Source: Allomuricauda sp. TY007 (GTDB lineage: Bacteria > Bacteroidota > Bacteroidia > Flavobacteriales > Flavobacteriaceae). From it: a stretch of DNA of 64,000 nt. The notes beneath the pieces were generated by a model. That model was given only the letters and a program-made list of their open reading frames with translations, ran no database searches and was not told the origin of the DNA. The stretch covers positions 317,925-381,924 of the forward strand of contig NZ_WUEG01000004.1 of NCBI RefSeq assembly GCF_010468565.1, given 5' to 3'. This document shows, piece after piece, positions 18,841 to 28,000 of this stretch (its first letter is position 1; each line of letters begins with the position of its first letter). The position numbers were made by a program, and so were the translations under genes.

Positions 18841-21675
18841 ATGTCCGAACAAAAACGACTTTTTTTACTCGATGCCTACGCACTTATATTCCGTGGTTAT
18901 TATGCCTTGATCAAAAACCCGAGAATCAACTCCAAAGGAATGGACACCTCTGCGATTATGGGGTTCATGAATTCCCTGTTTGATGTAATCAAACGCGAAC
19001 AGCCCGACCATTTAGCCGTGGCTTTTGACAAAGGGGGAAGTGTAGAGCGCACCGAAATGTTTGAAGCATATAAAGCTAACCGTGACGAAACCCCAGATGC
19101 CATCCGCATTGCGGTGCCATACATCCAACAAATTTTGGAGGCCATGAAGATTCCCGTGGTGGAATTGGAGGGCTATGAAGCCGATGACCTTATCGGAACC
19201 TTGGCCAAACAGGCCGAAAAAGAGAATTACAAAGTATTTATGGTAACGCCCGACAAAGATTTTGGGCAGTTGGTGAGCGAGAACATTTTTATGTACCGCC
19301 CCGCCAGAATGGGCAACGGTATCGAAATTTGGGGCATTCCCGAAGTACAAAAGCGCTTTGGCGTAAAACGTCCGGAGCAGGTAATCGACTATTTGGGAAT
19401 GATGGGCGACGCCAGCGACAATATTCCCGGACTGCCCGGTGTGGGCGACAAGACCGCCAAAAAATTCATTGATCAGTTTGACTCCATGGAGGGCCTTTTG
19501 GCCAACACCGACCAATTGAAGGGCAAAATGAAGGAAAAGGTGGAAGCCAATGCTGAGCTGGGCCGTTTATCCAGGCAATTGGCAGAAATCAAAACCGATT
19601 GCGAAGTGCAATTTCACGCGGAGGATTACGAAATGTGTCCGCCAGATGCGGAAAAAGTGCAAGAAATCTTCGAAGAATTGGAGTTCCGTAGGCTGAAAGA
19701 TCAATTCATCAAATTATTTACCGAAGAAGCGGAAGCGACCACCCAAGTGACCAGCACCCAAACCGCCAAGAAAGAGGCCAAAGTAGCGGGCAGTGGTCAG
19801 TTTACCCTCTTTGGTGGCGACCCGTCGGAAGCTGCGGCCACCATAAAAGACGTGAACAGCCGCATGACCATTGCCGATGTCCCCCATTTTTATCAGCATG
19901 TAAAAGATGGTTTGGGCATGGAACTGTTCCTTGAAACCTTGATGAAACAACCCTCCGTCTGTTTTGATACCGAGACTACCTCCCTGAATCCACTGGAAGC
20001 AGAATTGGTAGGTATTGCCTTTAGTTGGTCGCCCGGCAAAGGGTTTTATGTGCCCTTCCCCGATAACCATAATGATGCAAAACCACTGATTGAAAAATTA
20101 CGTCCCTTCTTTGAATCGGAAACCATTGAGAAAGTAGGGCAAAACCTAAAGTACGACATTAAGGTGATGCAAAACTATGGCGTGGAGGTCAAAGGAAAAT
20201 TGTTCGATACCATGCTGGCCCACTACCTCATCAATCCAGATATGCGCCATAACATGGACGTATTGGCTGAAACGTATCTCAACTATACCCCCATTTCCAT
20301 AACAGAACTCATCGGCAAAAAAGGGAAAAACCAGCTCAATATGCGGGAAGTTCCTTTGGAAAAACAAACGGAGTATGCCGTGGAGGATGCAGACATAACG
20401 TTTCAACTGGGGCTGAAATTTACCCCGGAACTCAAGGATGCCCATACCGACAAGCTGTTTGATGAAATCGAAATTCCGTTAGTTCGGGTGCTTGCTGATA
20501 TGGAACTGGAGGGCATCAATTTGAACGAAAGTTATCTGAAAGAATTATCGACTGCACTTGAAACGGACATTGCCGAACTGGAAAAGAAAATTTATGCAGA
20601 TGCAGGCGAAGAATTCAATATTGCCTCCCCCAAACAGTTAGGCGACATCCTTTTTGGAAAGCTCAAATTGGTGGACAAGCCCAAAAAGACCAAAACAGGA
20701 CAGTTTTCCACTTCGGAAGATGTACTCTCCTATTTGGCGAAAGACCATGAGATTATCCAAAATGTATTGGACTACCGAGGGCTTGCCAAACTAAAAAGCA
20801 CATATGTGGATGCGTTGCCCAACGAGGTGCAACAAAAAACCGGTCGCGTGCATACCGATTATATGCAAACGGTAGCCGCTACGGGCCGTTTGAGCAGTAA
20901 TAATCCCAACTTGCAAAATATTCCCATCCGTACCGAGCGAGGACGGCAAGTGCGAAAGGCCTTTATCCCACGGGATGAAAACTACGTGCTGTTAGCTGCG
21001 GATTACTCCCAAATTGAGCTGCGCATTATTGCAGCATTGAGCGAGGAAGACACCATGATCTCCGCCTTTAAAAATGGGGAGGATATTCACGCTTCCACTG
21101 CATCCAAGGTATTTAATGTACCGATTGACCAAGTAACCCGTGAGCAACGTAGCAATGCCAAAACCGTGAATTTTGGGATCATTTACGGGGTTTCGGCCTT
21201 TGGGCTGAGCAACCAAACGGATTTGAACCGTACCGAGGCCAAGGAACTCATTGAGACCTATTACAAAACCTACCCGAAATTACGCAATTACATCAGTGAG
21301 CAGATAGATTTTGCCCGGGAGCATGGCTATGTGCAGACCATTTTGGGCCGTCGCCGCTATTTAAAGGATATTAATGCAGGCAACCAAGTGGTACGCGGTG
21401 CCGCGGAACGCAACGCGGTGAACGCCCCCATTCAAGGGAGTGCTGCGGACATTATTAAGATCGCGATGATCAACATCCACAAAAAGCTTTCCGAAGGAAA
21501 ATACAAGACCAAGATGTTGTTGCAGGTGCATGATGAATTGGTGTTCGATTGCTACAAACCCGAACTGGAGGAAATGAAAAAACTCATTAAATCTGAAATG
21601 GAGCACGCTTACGAACTCTCAGTGCCGCTGGATGTGGAAGTTGGGATTGGTGAGAATTGGTTGGAGGCGCATTGA
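18841..21675 (+). CDS. polA: DNA polymerase I
   Basis: This 944-residue enzyme does nick translation, Okazaki fragment maturation and repair. The N-terminal 5'-3' exonuclease covers about residues 1-290, with LLDAYALIFRGYYA, the metal-site VTPDKDFGQL and the GVGDKTA helix-hairpin-helix. The 3'-5' proofreading domain looks intact, with Asp377 in DTETTSLNP, NLKYDIKVM and the YAVEDADIT motif. The polymerase domain has motif A DYSQIELRII near residue 722, the RSNAKTVNFGIIYG O-helix region and motif C VHDELV near residue 896. Its last bases (21649-21676) are found again, degenerate, at 22476-22503. Confidence 0.98.
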   Translation: MSEQKRLFLLDAYALIFRGYYALIKNPRINSKGMDTSAIMGFMNSLFDVIKREQPDHLAVAFDKGGSVERTEMFEAYKANRDETPDAIRIAVPYIQQILEAMKIPVVELEGYEADDLIGTLAKQAEKENYKVFMVTPDKDFGQLVSENIFMYRPARMGNGIEIWGIPEVQKRFGVKRPEQVIDYLGMMGDASDNIPGLPGVGDKTAKKFIDQFDSMEGLLANTDQLKGKMKEKVEANAELGRLSRQLAEIKTDCEVQFHAEDYEMCPPDAEKVQEIFEELEFRRLKDQFIKLFTEEAEATTQVTSTQTAKKEAKVAGSGQFTLFGGDPSEAAATIKDVNSRMTIADVPHFYQHVKDGLGMELFLETLMKQPSVCFDTETTSLNPLEAELVGIAFSWSPGKGFYVPFPDNHNDAKPLIEKLRPFFESETIEKVGQNLKYDIKVMQNYGVEVKGKLFDTMLAHYLINPDMRHNMDVLAETYLNYTPISITELIGKKGKNQLNMREVPLEKQTEYAVEDADITFQLGLKFTPELKDAHTDKLFDEIEIPLVRVLADMELEGINLNESYLKELSTALETDIAELEKKIYADAGEEFNIASPKQLGDILFGKLKLVDKPKKTKTGQFSTSEDVLSYLAKDHEIIQNVLDYRGLAKLKSTYVDALPNEVQQKTGRVHTDYMQTVAATGRLSSNNPNLQNIPIRTERGRQVRKAFIPRDENYVLLAADYSQIELRIIAALSEEDTMISAFKNGEDIHASTASKVFNVPIDQVTREQRSNAKTVNFGIIYGVSAFGLSNQTDLNRTEAKELIETYYKTYPKLRNYISEQIDFAREHGYVQTILGRRRYLKDINAGNQVVRGAAERNAVNAPIQGSAADIIKIAMINIHKKLSEGKYKTKMLLQVHDELVFDCYKPELEEMKKLIKSEMEHAYELSVPLDVEVGIGENWLEAH

Positions 21676-21690
21676 TTTAATTCATTTCAA

Positions 21691-22350
21691 ATGAAACTAA
21701 CCATTTTCATTGCCATTATTGTTGTCCTAAGATTTTTGCTTCCTAGATTGGTTGATTTTGGTGCCCCGAAAAAATCTGAACCTAAAAGCGAATGGCACTA
21801 CCGCGTAAAATTCGCCAAACTCAACAAGGATAAATTTAAAAAAGCAACTCCTGAAGAAAAACAGGAGTTGTTGTATTACTTCACTCATAAATTAAGACAA
21901 GCTGGCAATTATAGTGAAGCTTCATTTAGAAATATGCCCGAACTGCTTCAATTGGTTTGGCTGATATACGAACTGGAAGCGGAGGTAAACAATGGAGGCT
22001 ATCTTCAATTTTTCACTAATTCTTCGGGTAGATATGTTGACGAAACGTTGGACGCTTTGAAATTAATTGGTGCCACTTATAACCACAAGTTTTTAAAAAG
22101 TGCCTTTCAGGTGTTGTCAAAACACAGTGACCCCCCCAATCATCTTCACGATAAGATCAATTCAAAAAAGTTATACCAGTTTATTGATTTCCCCAAACTT
22201 TATAGTAATCCCGAACTTCAAAATGAAATGTATGAAATCGATAAAAAATTCTACCAATCCAAAGAGAATCTTTCCAAACTGAAAATGGACTATTTTGAAG
22301 ACAATTGCCACAACTTGTGGACAGAACTAGAAAAAAATCATCCTAATTGA
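21691..22350 (+). CDS. DUF4375 domain protein with N-terminal membrane anchor
   Basis: This 219-residue protein has one hydrophobic segment at residues 2-17. Residues 70-200 match the DUF4375 (DMP19-like) pattern, with LVWLIYELEAEVNNGGYLQFFTNSSG as the conserved core. The family has no settled function. It lies only 15 bases after polA but is AT-richer than polA and sits between the real polA end and a degenerate second copy of that end. It was therefore probably inserted here rather than being an old partner of polA. Confidence 0.75.
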   Translation: MKLTIFIAIIVVLRFLLPRLVDFGAPKKSEPKSEWHYRVKFAKLNKDKFKKATPEEKQELLYYFTHKLRQAGNYSEASFRNMPELLQLVWLIYELEAEVNNGGYLQFFTNSSGRYVDETLDALKLIGATYNHKFLKSAFQVLSKHSDPPNHLHDKINSKKLYQFIDFPKLYSNPELQNEMYEIDKKFYQSKENLSKLKMDYFEDNCHNLWTELEKNHPN

Positions 22351-22475
22351 TTTTGTGCAATGGCAACCTATTTTAATTAAACCCTCCAACCTCATCCTCC
22401 CCATCACCGTGCTGTCTCAGTTTTTCTGCACTTCGCTTTGGTTTGCGGGCAATGGGGAAGAAATGTGTGGAAGTG

Positions 22476-22503
22476 GGTGAGAATTGGTTCTAGACGCATT
22501 GAT
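22476..22503 (+). pseudogene. Degenerate copy of the polA 3' end
   Basis: Twenty-five of 28 bases match 21649-21676, the last codons of polA: a perfect 14-base block GGTGAGAATTGGTT and a perfect 10-base block CGCATTGAT plus flank. The copied frame reads Gly-Glu-Asn-Trp-Phe then a stop, so it is not functional. It lies 827 bases downstream of the original. Confidence 0.7.
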
Positions 22504-22569
22504 GATTGATTATTGATAAGCAAATCCTCGGATACCACAGACAACATCTAAATTGATTCATTTTTGGTG

Positions 22570-22577
22570 TATATTTG
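22570..22577 (+). promoter_or_regulatory. -7 box (TATATTTG) of the ParD/ParE pair
   Basis: TATATTTG matches the Bacteroidota -7 consensus 18 bases ahead of the ParD ATG. The nearest TTG is 14 bases upstream, shorter than usual, so the -33 part is uncertain. Confidence 0.45.
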
Positions 22578-22595
22578 CACCAAATCACCACAATC

Positions 22596-22826
22596 ATGGC
22601 AAGACAAAGCATTTCCCTTACAGAACCCAATGATGAATGGTTAAAATCCCAAGTGGACAGCAAAGAATATTCCAGCAAAAGCGAATTGGTAAACGACCTC
22701 ATCCGGCAGGCTCGCAACCAACAGGCGCAATTGGACTGGATACGGGCCAAACTCACCAAGGCCGAAAACAGCGGGTTCACAACAGATAGTAAGGATGATA
22801 TTTTAAAGCAATCCAAATCCTCTTAG
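22596..22826 (+). CDS. parD: ParD-like antitoxin
   Basis: This 76-residue protein has a ribbon-helix-helix start (MARQSISLTEPNDEWLKSQV) followed by an EYSSKSELVNDLIRQARNQ helix and a flexible charged C-terminus that would bind the toxin. This is the ParD/CC2985 arrangement. The stop is followed after one base by the GTG of the ParE gene, so the two are translated together. The ATG at 22596 is chosen because an upstream TTG overlaps the promoter. Antitoxins of this type repress their own promoter. Confidence 0.88.
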   Translation: MARQSISLTEPNDEWLKSQVDSKEYSSKSELVNDLIRQARNQQAQLDWIRAKLTKAENSGFTTDSKDDILKQSKSS

Positions 22827-22827
22827 C

Positions 22828-23115
22828 GTGGCCAAGTATAGGTTGAGCAATGAGGCCAAGGAAGATTTGATACGAATACACCAGTATGGCGTGGTCAAAT
22901 TTGGCATTGCACAGGCCGATACCTACTTTGAAGCTTTTTTTGAACATTTTGATCGGATTGCCCAAAACCCTTTTTCCTTTGAATCCGTAGATCATATCAA
23001 AAAAGGATATAGGCGCTGTGTCTGTGGTTCGGACAGTATATTTTTTAGGCTGAACAATGATATGGTTGAAATCATGGCCATTGTGGGAAGGCAAGATTTG
23101 GGTAACTTGCTTTGA
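22828..23115 (+). CDS. parE: ParE/RelE-superfamily toxin
   Basis: This 95-residue protein starts at GTG. It has the ParE fold pattern: AKYRLSNEAKEDLIRIHQYGV, a central FEHFDRIAQNP helix, then GYRRCVCGSDSIFFRL and EIMAIVGRQDL. ParE toxins poison DNA gyrase, while the wider superfamily also has mRNA nucleases. Gyrase is the likelier target given the ParD partner, but it is not shown here. The gene is full-length, and the pair is probably active. Confidence 0.88.
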   Translation: MAKYRLSNEAKEDLIRIHQYGVVKFGIAQADTYFEAFFEHFDRIAQNPFSFESVDHIKKGYRRCVCGSDSIFFRLNNDMVEIMAIVGRQDLGNLL

Positions 23116-23152
23116 TTACACGAAATTTCTTGTAATCAACTATCTTTAATCC

Positions 23153-23779
23153 ATGGACATTAAACTCACAGAAGCCCAAAAGGTCAAAATCCTGAACTCG
23201 GACGACCTGTACGGCATTATGCAGCGCATTCTCTTGCGGGAGGACAAAATAGACCAGAACCGGGAGCACTTTTGGGTCATTGGCCTTGAGAACAACAACC
23301 GCATTTTGTTCATTGAGCTGATCAGTCTGGGCACCGTAAACCGCGCATTGGCCGAGCCCATGGAGGTATTTAGCCTGGCCCTGCAAAAAAGGGCCGTAAA
23401 AATCATCCTGTGCCACAACCACCCTACGGGCGAACTCACGCCCACGGAGGTGGACAAGGACATTACCGACCGCCTTATACAAGTGGGCATCATCGTGAAC
23501 ACCCATGTGCTGGACCATTTGATCATCTCCACCAAAAGCTACCTGAGCTTTAAGGACATTGGGCTTATGGACGAACTTTTGGAGAGCACCCAGTACGTAC
23601 CCAGCTACATTTTGGAAAAACGCTTTAAAAAAGAGGCCGCCGACATCGCCAAACGAAAGCGTGAAATTGAAATCGCTCGAGAAATGAAGGGAAAGGGAAT
23701 GGATGTAGAAACTATTTCCGAAATCACCGGACTTTCCGTGGAGGAGGTGAAAAAACTAAGGGCGAAGCGGAAGAAATAG
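23153..23779 (+). CDS. RadC-like JAB-domain protein with extra C-terminal helical tail
   Basis: This 208-residue protein has the JAMM/JAB metal motif at residues 88-101 (H88-x-H90-P...T98-x-x-D101) as in RadC. It lacks the usual N-terminal helix-hairpin-helix part of full RadC. Residues 155-205 form a charged helix followed by AREMKGKGMDVETISEITGL, which resembles the C-terminal tails of Rpn/PD-(D/E)XK transposase-like proteins. RadC-like JAB proteins are common on mobile and defence islands, though their reaction is unknown. It is 37 bases after ParE, and its GC content is visibly higher than that of the ParE and NIPSNAP genes. Confidence 0.85.
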   Translation: MDIKLTEAQKVKILNSDDLYGIMQRILLREDKIDQNREHFWVIGLENNNRILFIELISLGTVNRALAEPMEVFSLALQKRAVKIILCHNHPTGELTPTEVDKDITDRLIQVGIIVNTHVLDHLIISTKSYLSFKDIGLMDELLESTQYVPSYILEKRFKKEAADIAKRKREIEIAREMKGKGMDVETISEITGLSVEEVKKLRAKRKK

Positions 23780-23845
23780 TATAAACCAAAATTAAACTTG
23801 AAGAATCAAGATTAGACACCATATCAAACTAAACTGCACATAAAA

Positions 23846-24664
23846 ATGAAACCTATCAAACTACTTTTGTTATTGCTTACAGTAGCATTGGCAAGCTGTG
23901 GCAACCCAAAACCAGAAACCGAGGAAACTACCCAATCACAAGAGACTGCATCAGACGATCGTGAATTCTATCAACTGAAAATCTATTCTTTCAGCTCCGA
24001 AGAACAAGAGGCCATAGTGGACAATTACCTTCAGAACGCCTTTATGCCCGCTGTAAAAAGACAGGGTATCGACAAGGTCGGGGTTTTTAAATCACGTCCA
24101 ACCGAAACTGACACAGTTCAGAAAACCTTTGTACTGTTACCTTTTGAAGATTTCGGACAGTTCCAGACGTTGGAGGAAAAAATCATGAAAGACAGCACCT
24201 ATGTAAGTACTGGCAGCCAATATATCGATGCGAATTACGACAATCCGCCTTATGATCGCATCCAATCCATACTGATGCGTGCCTTTGTTGATATGCCCCA
24301 AATGAAAACACCCGATTTGGAGAGTCCAAGGTCGGAGCGGATTTATGAACTACGCAGTTATGAATCTCCGACGGAAAAATATTATTGGAACAAAGTGGAT
24401 ATGTTCAATGCGGGAGGAGAAGTAAAGCTGTTTGACCGACTGGGATTTAACGCTGTATTTTACGGTGAAGTGCTCTCCGGGCCCAAAATGCCCAATTTAA
24501 TGTACATGACCACACATCCCGATATGGCCACTAGGGACAAGAACTGGGAAGCTTTTGTGGATTCTCCAGAATGGAAGGCACTGATTGCCATGCCCGAATA
24601 TGAAAACAATGTGAACCATGCTGATATATGGCTCTTGTACCCCACTGAATATTCCGATTATTAG
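23846..24664 (+). CDS. NIPSNAP-family lipoprotein
   Basis: This 272-residue protein has a lipoprotein signal peptide with lipobox ALASC at Cys19. Two NIPSNAP ferredoxin-like domains follow: about residues 45-140 (EFYQLKIYSFSSEEQEAIVDNY) and about 155-265 (RIYELRSYESPTEKYYWNKVDMF). NIPSNAP domains are small alpha/beta-barrel modules related to dimeric ABM proteins. Their role in Bacteroidota is not known. It is likely anchored to the outer or inner membrane and co-transcribed with the next thioredoxin-like gene, 23 bases away. Confidence 0.85.
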   Translation: MKPIKLLLLLLTVALASCGNPKPETEETTQSQETASDDREFYQLKIYSFSSEEQEAIVDNYLQNAFMPAVKRQGIDKVGVFKSRPTETDTVQKTFVLLPFEDFGQFQTLEEKIMKDSTYVSTGSQYIDANYDNPPYDRIQSILMRAFVDMPQMKTPDLESPRSERIYELRSYESPTEKYYWNKVDMFNAGGEVKLFDRLGFNAVFYGEVLSGPKMPNLMYMTTHPDMATRDKNWEAFVDSPEWKALIAMPEYENNVNHADIWLLYPTEYSDY

Positions 24665-24687
24665 GTAATTCGAACTTGAAGTATCAC

Positions 24688-24963
24688 ATGACGGAATTGA
24701 TTTTTTTTACCAGCAAAACCTGCGGGGTTTGCAAGGTCCTAAAGCCTAAACTCCTTGAGGCGGTTCAAGAAAACTTCCCAAAAGTAGGCATCCGTTTGGT
24801 GGATGTGGAAGAGGAAGAAGCGTTTACGGGACAATCCATGGTATTTACCCTTCCGGTAGTCATCATCAAGGTCGACGACAAGGAAATGTACCGTTTCGCC
24901 CGGAGTTTTTCGGTCTATGAAGTGTTGGAAAAACTGAAGCGGTTGAGTACGTTATCCTCTTGA
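24688..24963 (+). CDS. Thioredoxin-like protein with CGVC
   Basis: This 91-residue protein starts at the ATG at 24688, four codons after an in-frame TTG. It begins TELIFFTSKTCGVCKVLKPKL and retains the redox motif CGVC at about residues 12-15 and a cis-Pro (TLPVVIIKVDD). Active disulfide exchange is plausible, unlike in the Cys-free protein at 14465. Co-transcription with the NIPSNAP lipoprotein suggests but does not prove a common task. Confidence 0.82.
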   Translation: MTELIFFTSKTCGVCKVLKPKLLEAVQENFPKVGIRLVDVEEEEAFTGQSMVFTLPVVIIKVDDKEMYRFARSFSVYEVLEKLKRLSTLSS

Positions 24964-25067
24964 AGCAGCTTTGATACATTAGTCGGATAACTCCTCCATT
25001 GTTTTATGTATTTTTAAGGCACTAGGGAAGTATCCCAATAATTAGTTAGTAACCTCAAACCAATCCA

Positions 25068-28000
25068 ATGAGAAAAATATGTGTTTTAGGAATTGCATTA
25101 CTGGCAACGGCACAACTACTGTCCCAAGAAGGCACTTTGTTGTTGCGTGAGCCCACCTTGAGCAACAATTCCTTAGTGTTTGTACACGCCAACGACCTTT
25201 GGAAAGCCCCACTTAGCGGTGGCGAAGCCCAACGCCTTACCAGCGGGGTGGGCAACGAGTCCGATCCCCGTTTTTCAAAGGACGGAAAATGGATTGCCTT
25301 TACCGCAGAATACGATGGCAACAGCGATGTGTATGTGATACCTTCGGATGGGGGCACACCCAAACGGATTACCTTCCACCCTGCAATGGACGAAGTACAG
25401 GGGTGGACACCTGATGGAACTATCTTGTTTCGTTCCACCCGAAATGCACGACCGACCATGACAAGTCAGTTTTTTACCGTTTCACCAAACGGAGGACTGC
25501 CCATAGCATTGGAAATACCTAGAGGGGCCTATGGCAATATCTCTGCCGACGGTTCACATATCGCCTACACTCCCATCACTTCGTGGGACCCCGAATGGCG
25601 AAACTATCGTGGTGGACAGGCCATGCCCATTTGGATCGTAAATTTGGATACCTACGAATTAATGACTACCCCTCAATTGGACCAAGAACGTCATTTGTAC
25701 CCCGTATGGTCGGGCAACAAGGTGTATTACCTTTCGGAACGCGACTACACCAGTAACGTATGGAGCTTCGATATCAACACCAAGACCGAGGAACAGATTA
25801 CGTTTCACAAAAAATTTGATGTAAAAAACTTGGATGTCCGTGGCAACCAATTGGTCTATGAGCAAGGAGGTCGCTTACACGTAATAGACCTGACCTCAAA
25901 GCAAAGCAATCCTTTGACCATAACCGTGAAGGGCGATTTGAACTTCAGCCGCGAGCGATGGGAAGAGGTTTCGGCGAATTCGGTGCGAAACGCAAACATT
26001 TCGCCCAATGGAAAAAGGGCCATTTTTGAACATCGTGGCGATATTTTCACCTTCCCTAAAGAAGAAGGTAGCTGGAGAAACATAACCCAATCCTCCGGGG
26101 TAGCGGACCGGTATCCCGTGTGGTCGCCCAAAGGCGATAAAATTGCATGGTTTTCCGACCGCAGCGGGGAGTATCAATTGGTGGTTTCCGATCAATATGG
26201 GAATGACCAAAAATCCTATCCTTTGGAAAACCCGACCTTCTACTTTCAACCGGATTGGTCCCCCAACGGCAAACTGATTGCCTATACCGATACGGATTAC
26301 AATATGTGGTACGTGAACATTGAATCGGGAAAAGTGGTCAAGGTCGATACAGACCGTTATGCCCACCCAAACAGGACAATGAATCCCGTTTGGTCGCCCG
26401 ATAGCCGCTGGATTACCTATGAAAAACAACAGGACAGTCATTTTAAAGCCATTTTTATTTACGACACCCAAACCGGAAAAACGGTTCAGGTAACGGAAGG
26501 AACGGCTGATGCCACAAGTCCCATTTGGGATGTTTCTGGTGAATACCTGTACTTTTTAGCCAGCACCGATTATGGCCTGGCATCGGGTTGGTTGGATATG
26601 AGCTCTTATGATCCAAGAGTTACCCGGAGTTTGTACGCTTTGGTATTGAGTGCTTCGGGCAAGGCCCCGAACCTTCCCGAAACTGATGAAGAAAGCTCCA
26701 AACCGGAAGAAAGTTCATCGGACAAGGGACCCAAATCAAAAAAGGATGACAAAAAAGAAGAAGAATCGACATCCAAGCCTGTGGTAATCGATTTTACCAA
26801 CATTCAGGATAGGGTGGTCGCGTTGGAGCTTTCTGCTAGGGACTATCAGTTTATACAGTCTGGTCCCGAAAAGCAAATTTTTGTGGCTGAAGCAATTCCC
26901 AATACCTCTGGCCTAAAAGTGCATTCTTATGATGTTGCAAAAGAAAAAGCCACTGATTTTGCCGAAGGCGTTAACTTTATGCGAACCTCCACGAATGGGG
27001 CACATGCATTGGTCAAAAATTCAGGTGGTTGGATGATTACCGATACCAAGGCCTCCCCAAAACCAGAGGACAAACTAAGCATCAATGCCCAAATAAAAAT
27101 TGACCCTAAAGCGGAATACGCACAAATCTTTAAGGAAGGTTGGCGCTACATGAGGGATTTTCTTTATGTCGATAACGTCCACGGTGCTCCCTGGGACAAA
27201 GTCTACAGTTGGTACCAACCTTGGATCAAACACGTAAAACATAGAACCGATCTCAACTACGTGGTCGATATCCTGAGTGGAGAGGTGGCCATTGGCCATT
27301 CCTATGTTTCCGGTGGGGACATGCCCGATGTGGACCGCGTTCCCGTTGGTCTTTTGGGAGCGGATTTTGAGGTGAACAACGGCCACTATCAAATCAAAAA
27401 AATATATACCGGAGAACACTGGAACCCAGAGTTGCGCGCTCCTTTGGCCATGCCAGGTATGGATGTCAAGGAAGGGGATTACCTTGTTAGCATTAACGGC
27501 AAAGCGCTATCCGCCAACAAGAATATGTATGAATTATTGGCCCAGACTGCAGACCGTACCATCAACATCCAAGTAAACAGCAAACCAAGTATGGAAGGTT
27601 CGCGAATGCTCACCGTAAAGCCTGTTGCCAACGAGTATCAACTACGGTATATGGACTGGGTGGAGGAAAATCGAAGGAAGGTGGACGAACTTTCGGAAGG
27701 TAAATTGGCCTATGTGTACATTCCAAACACCAGTGGCAATGGCTTCCGTAGTTTTAACAAGTACTACTTCTCCCAACAGGATAAAAAAGGGGTCATTTTG
27801 GATGAGCGTAACAATGGTGGCGGTTCGGCAGCCGATTATATGATCGACATCATGTCCAGGGAACCTTTTGGATATTTCAACAGTAAAGCCAATGATAATC
27901 GTCCTTGGACCAGTCCCATAGCGGGAATATGGGGACCAAAAGTAATGATCATTAATGAACGTGCAGGATCTGGAGGGGATTTATTGCCCTATATGTTCAA

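Noticed and set aside
22351..22475. Further decayed polA copy upstream of 22476
   Set aside because: Beyond a short GTGGAAG-like stretch I could not align more of polA, so only the 28-base copy is claimed.
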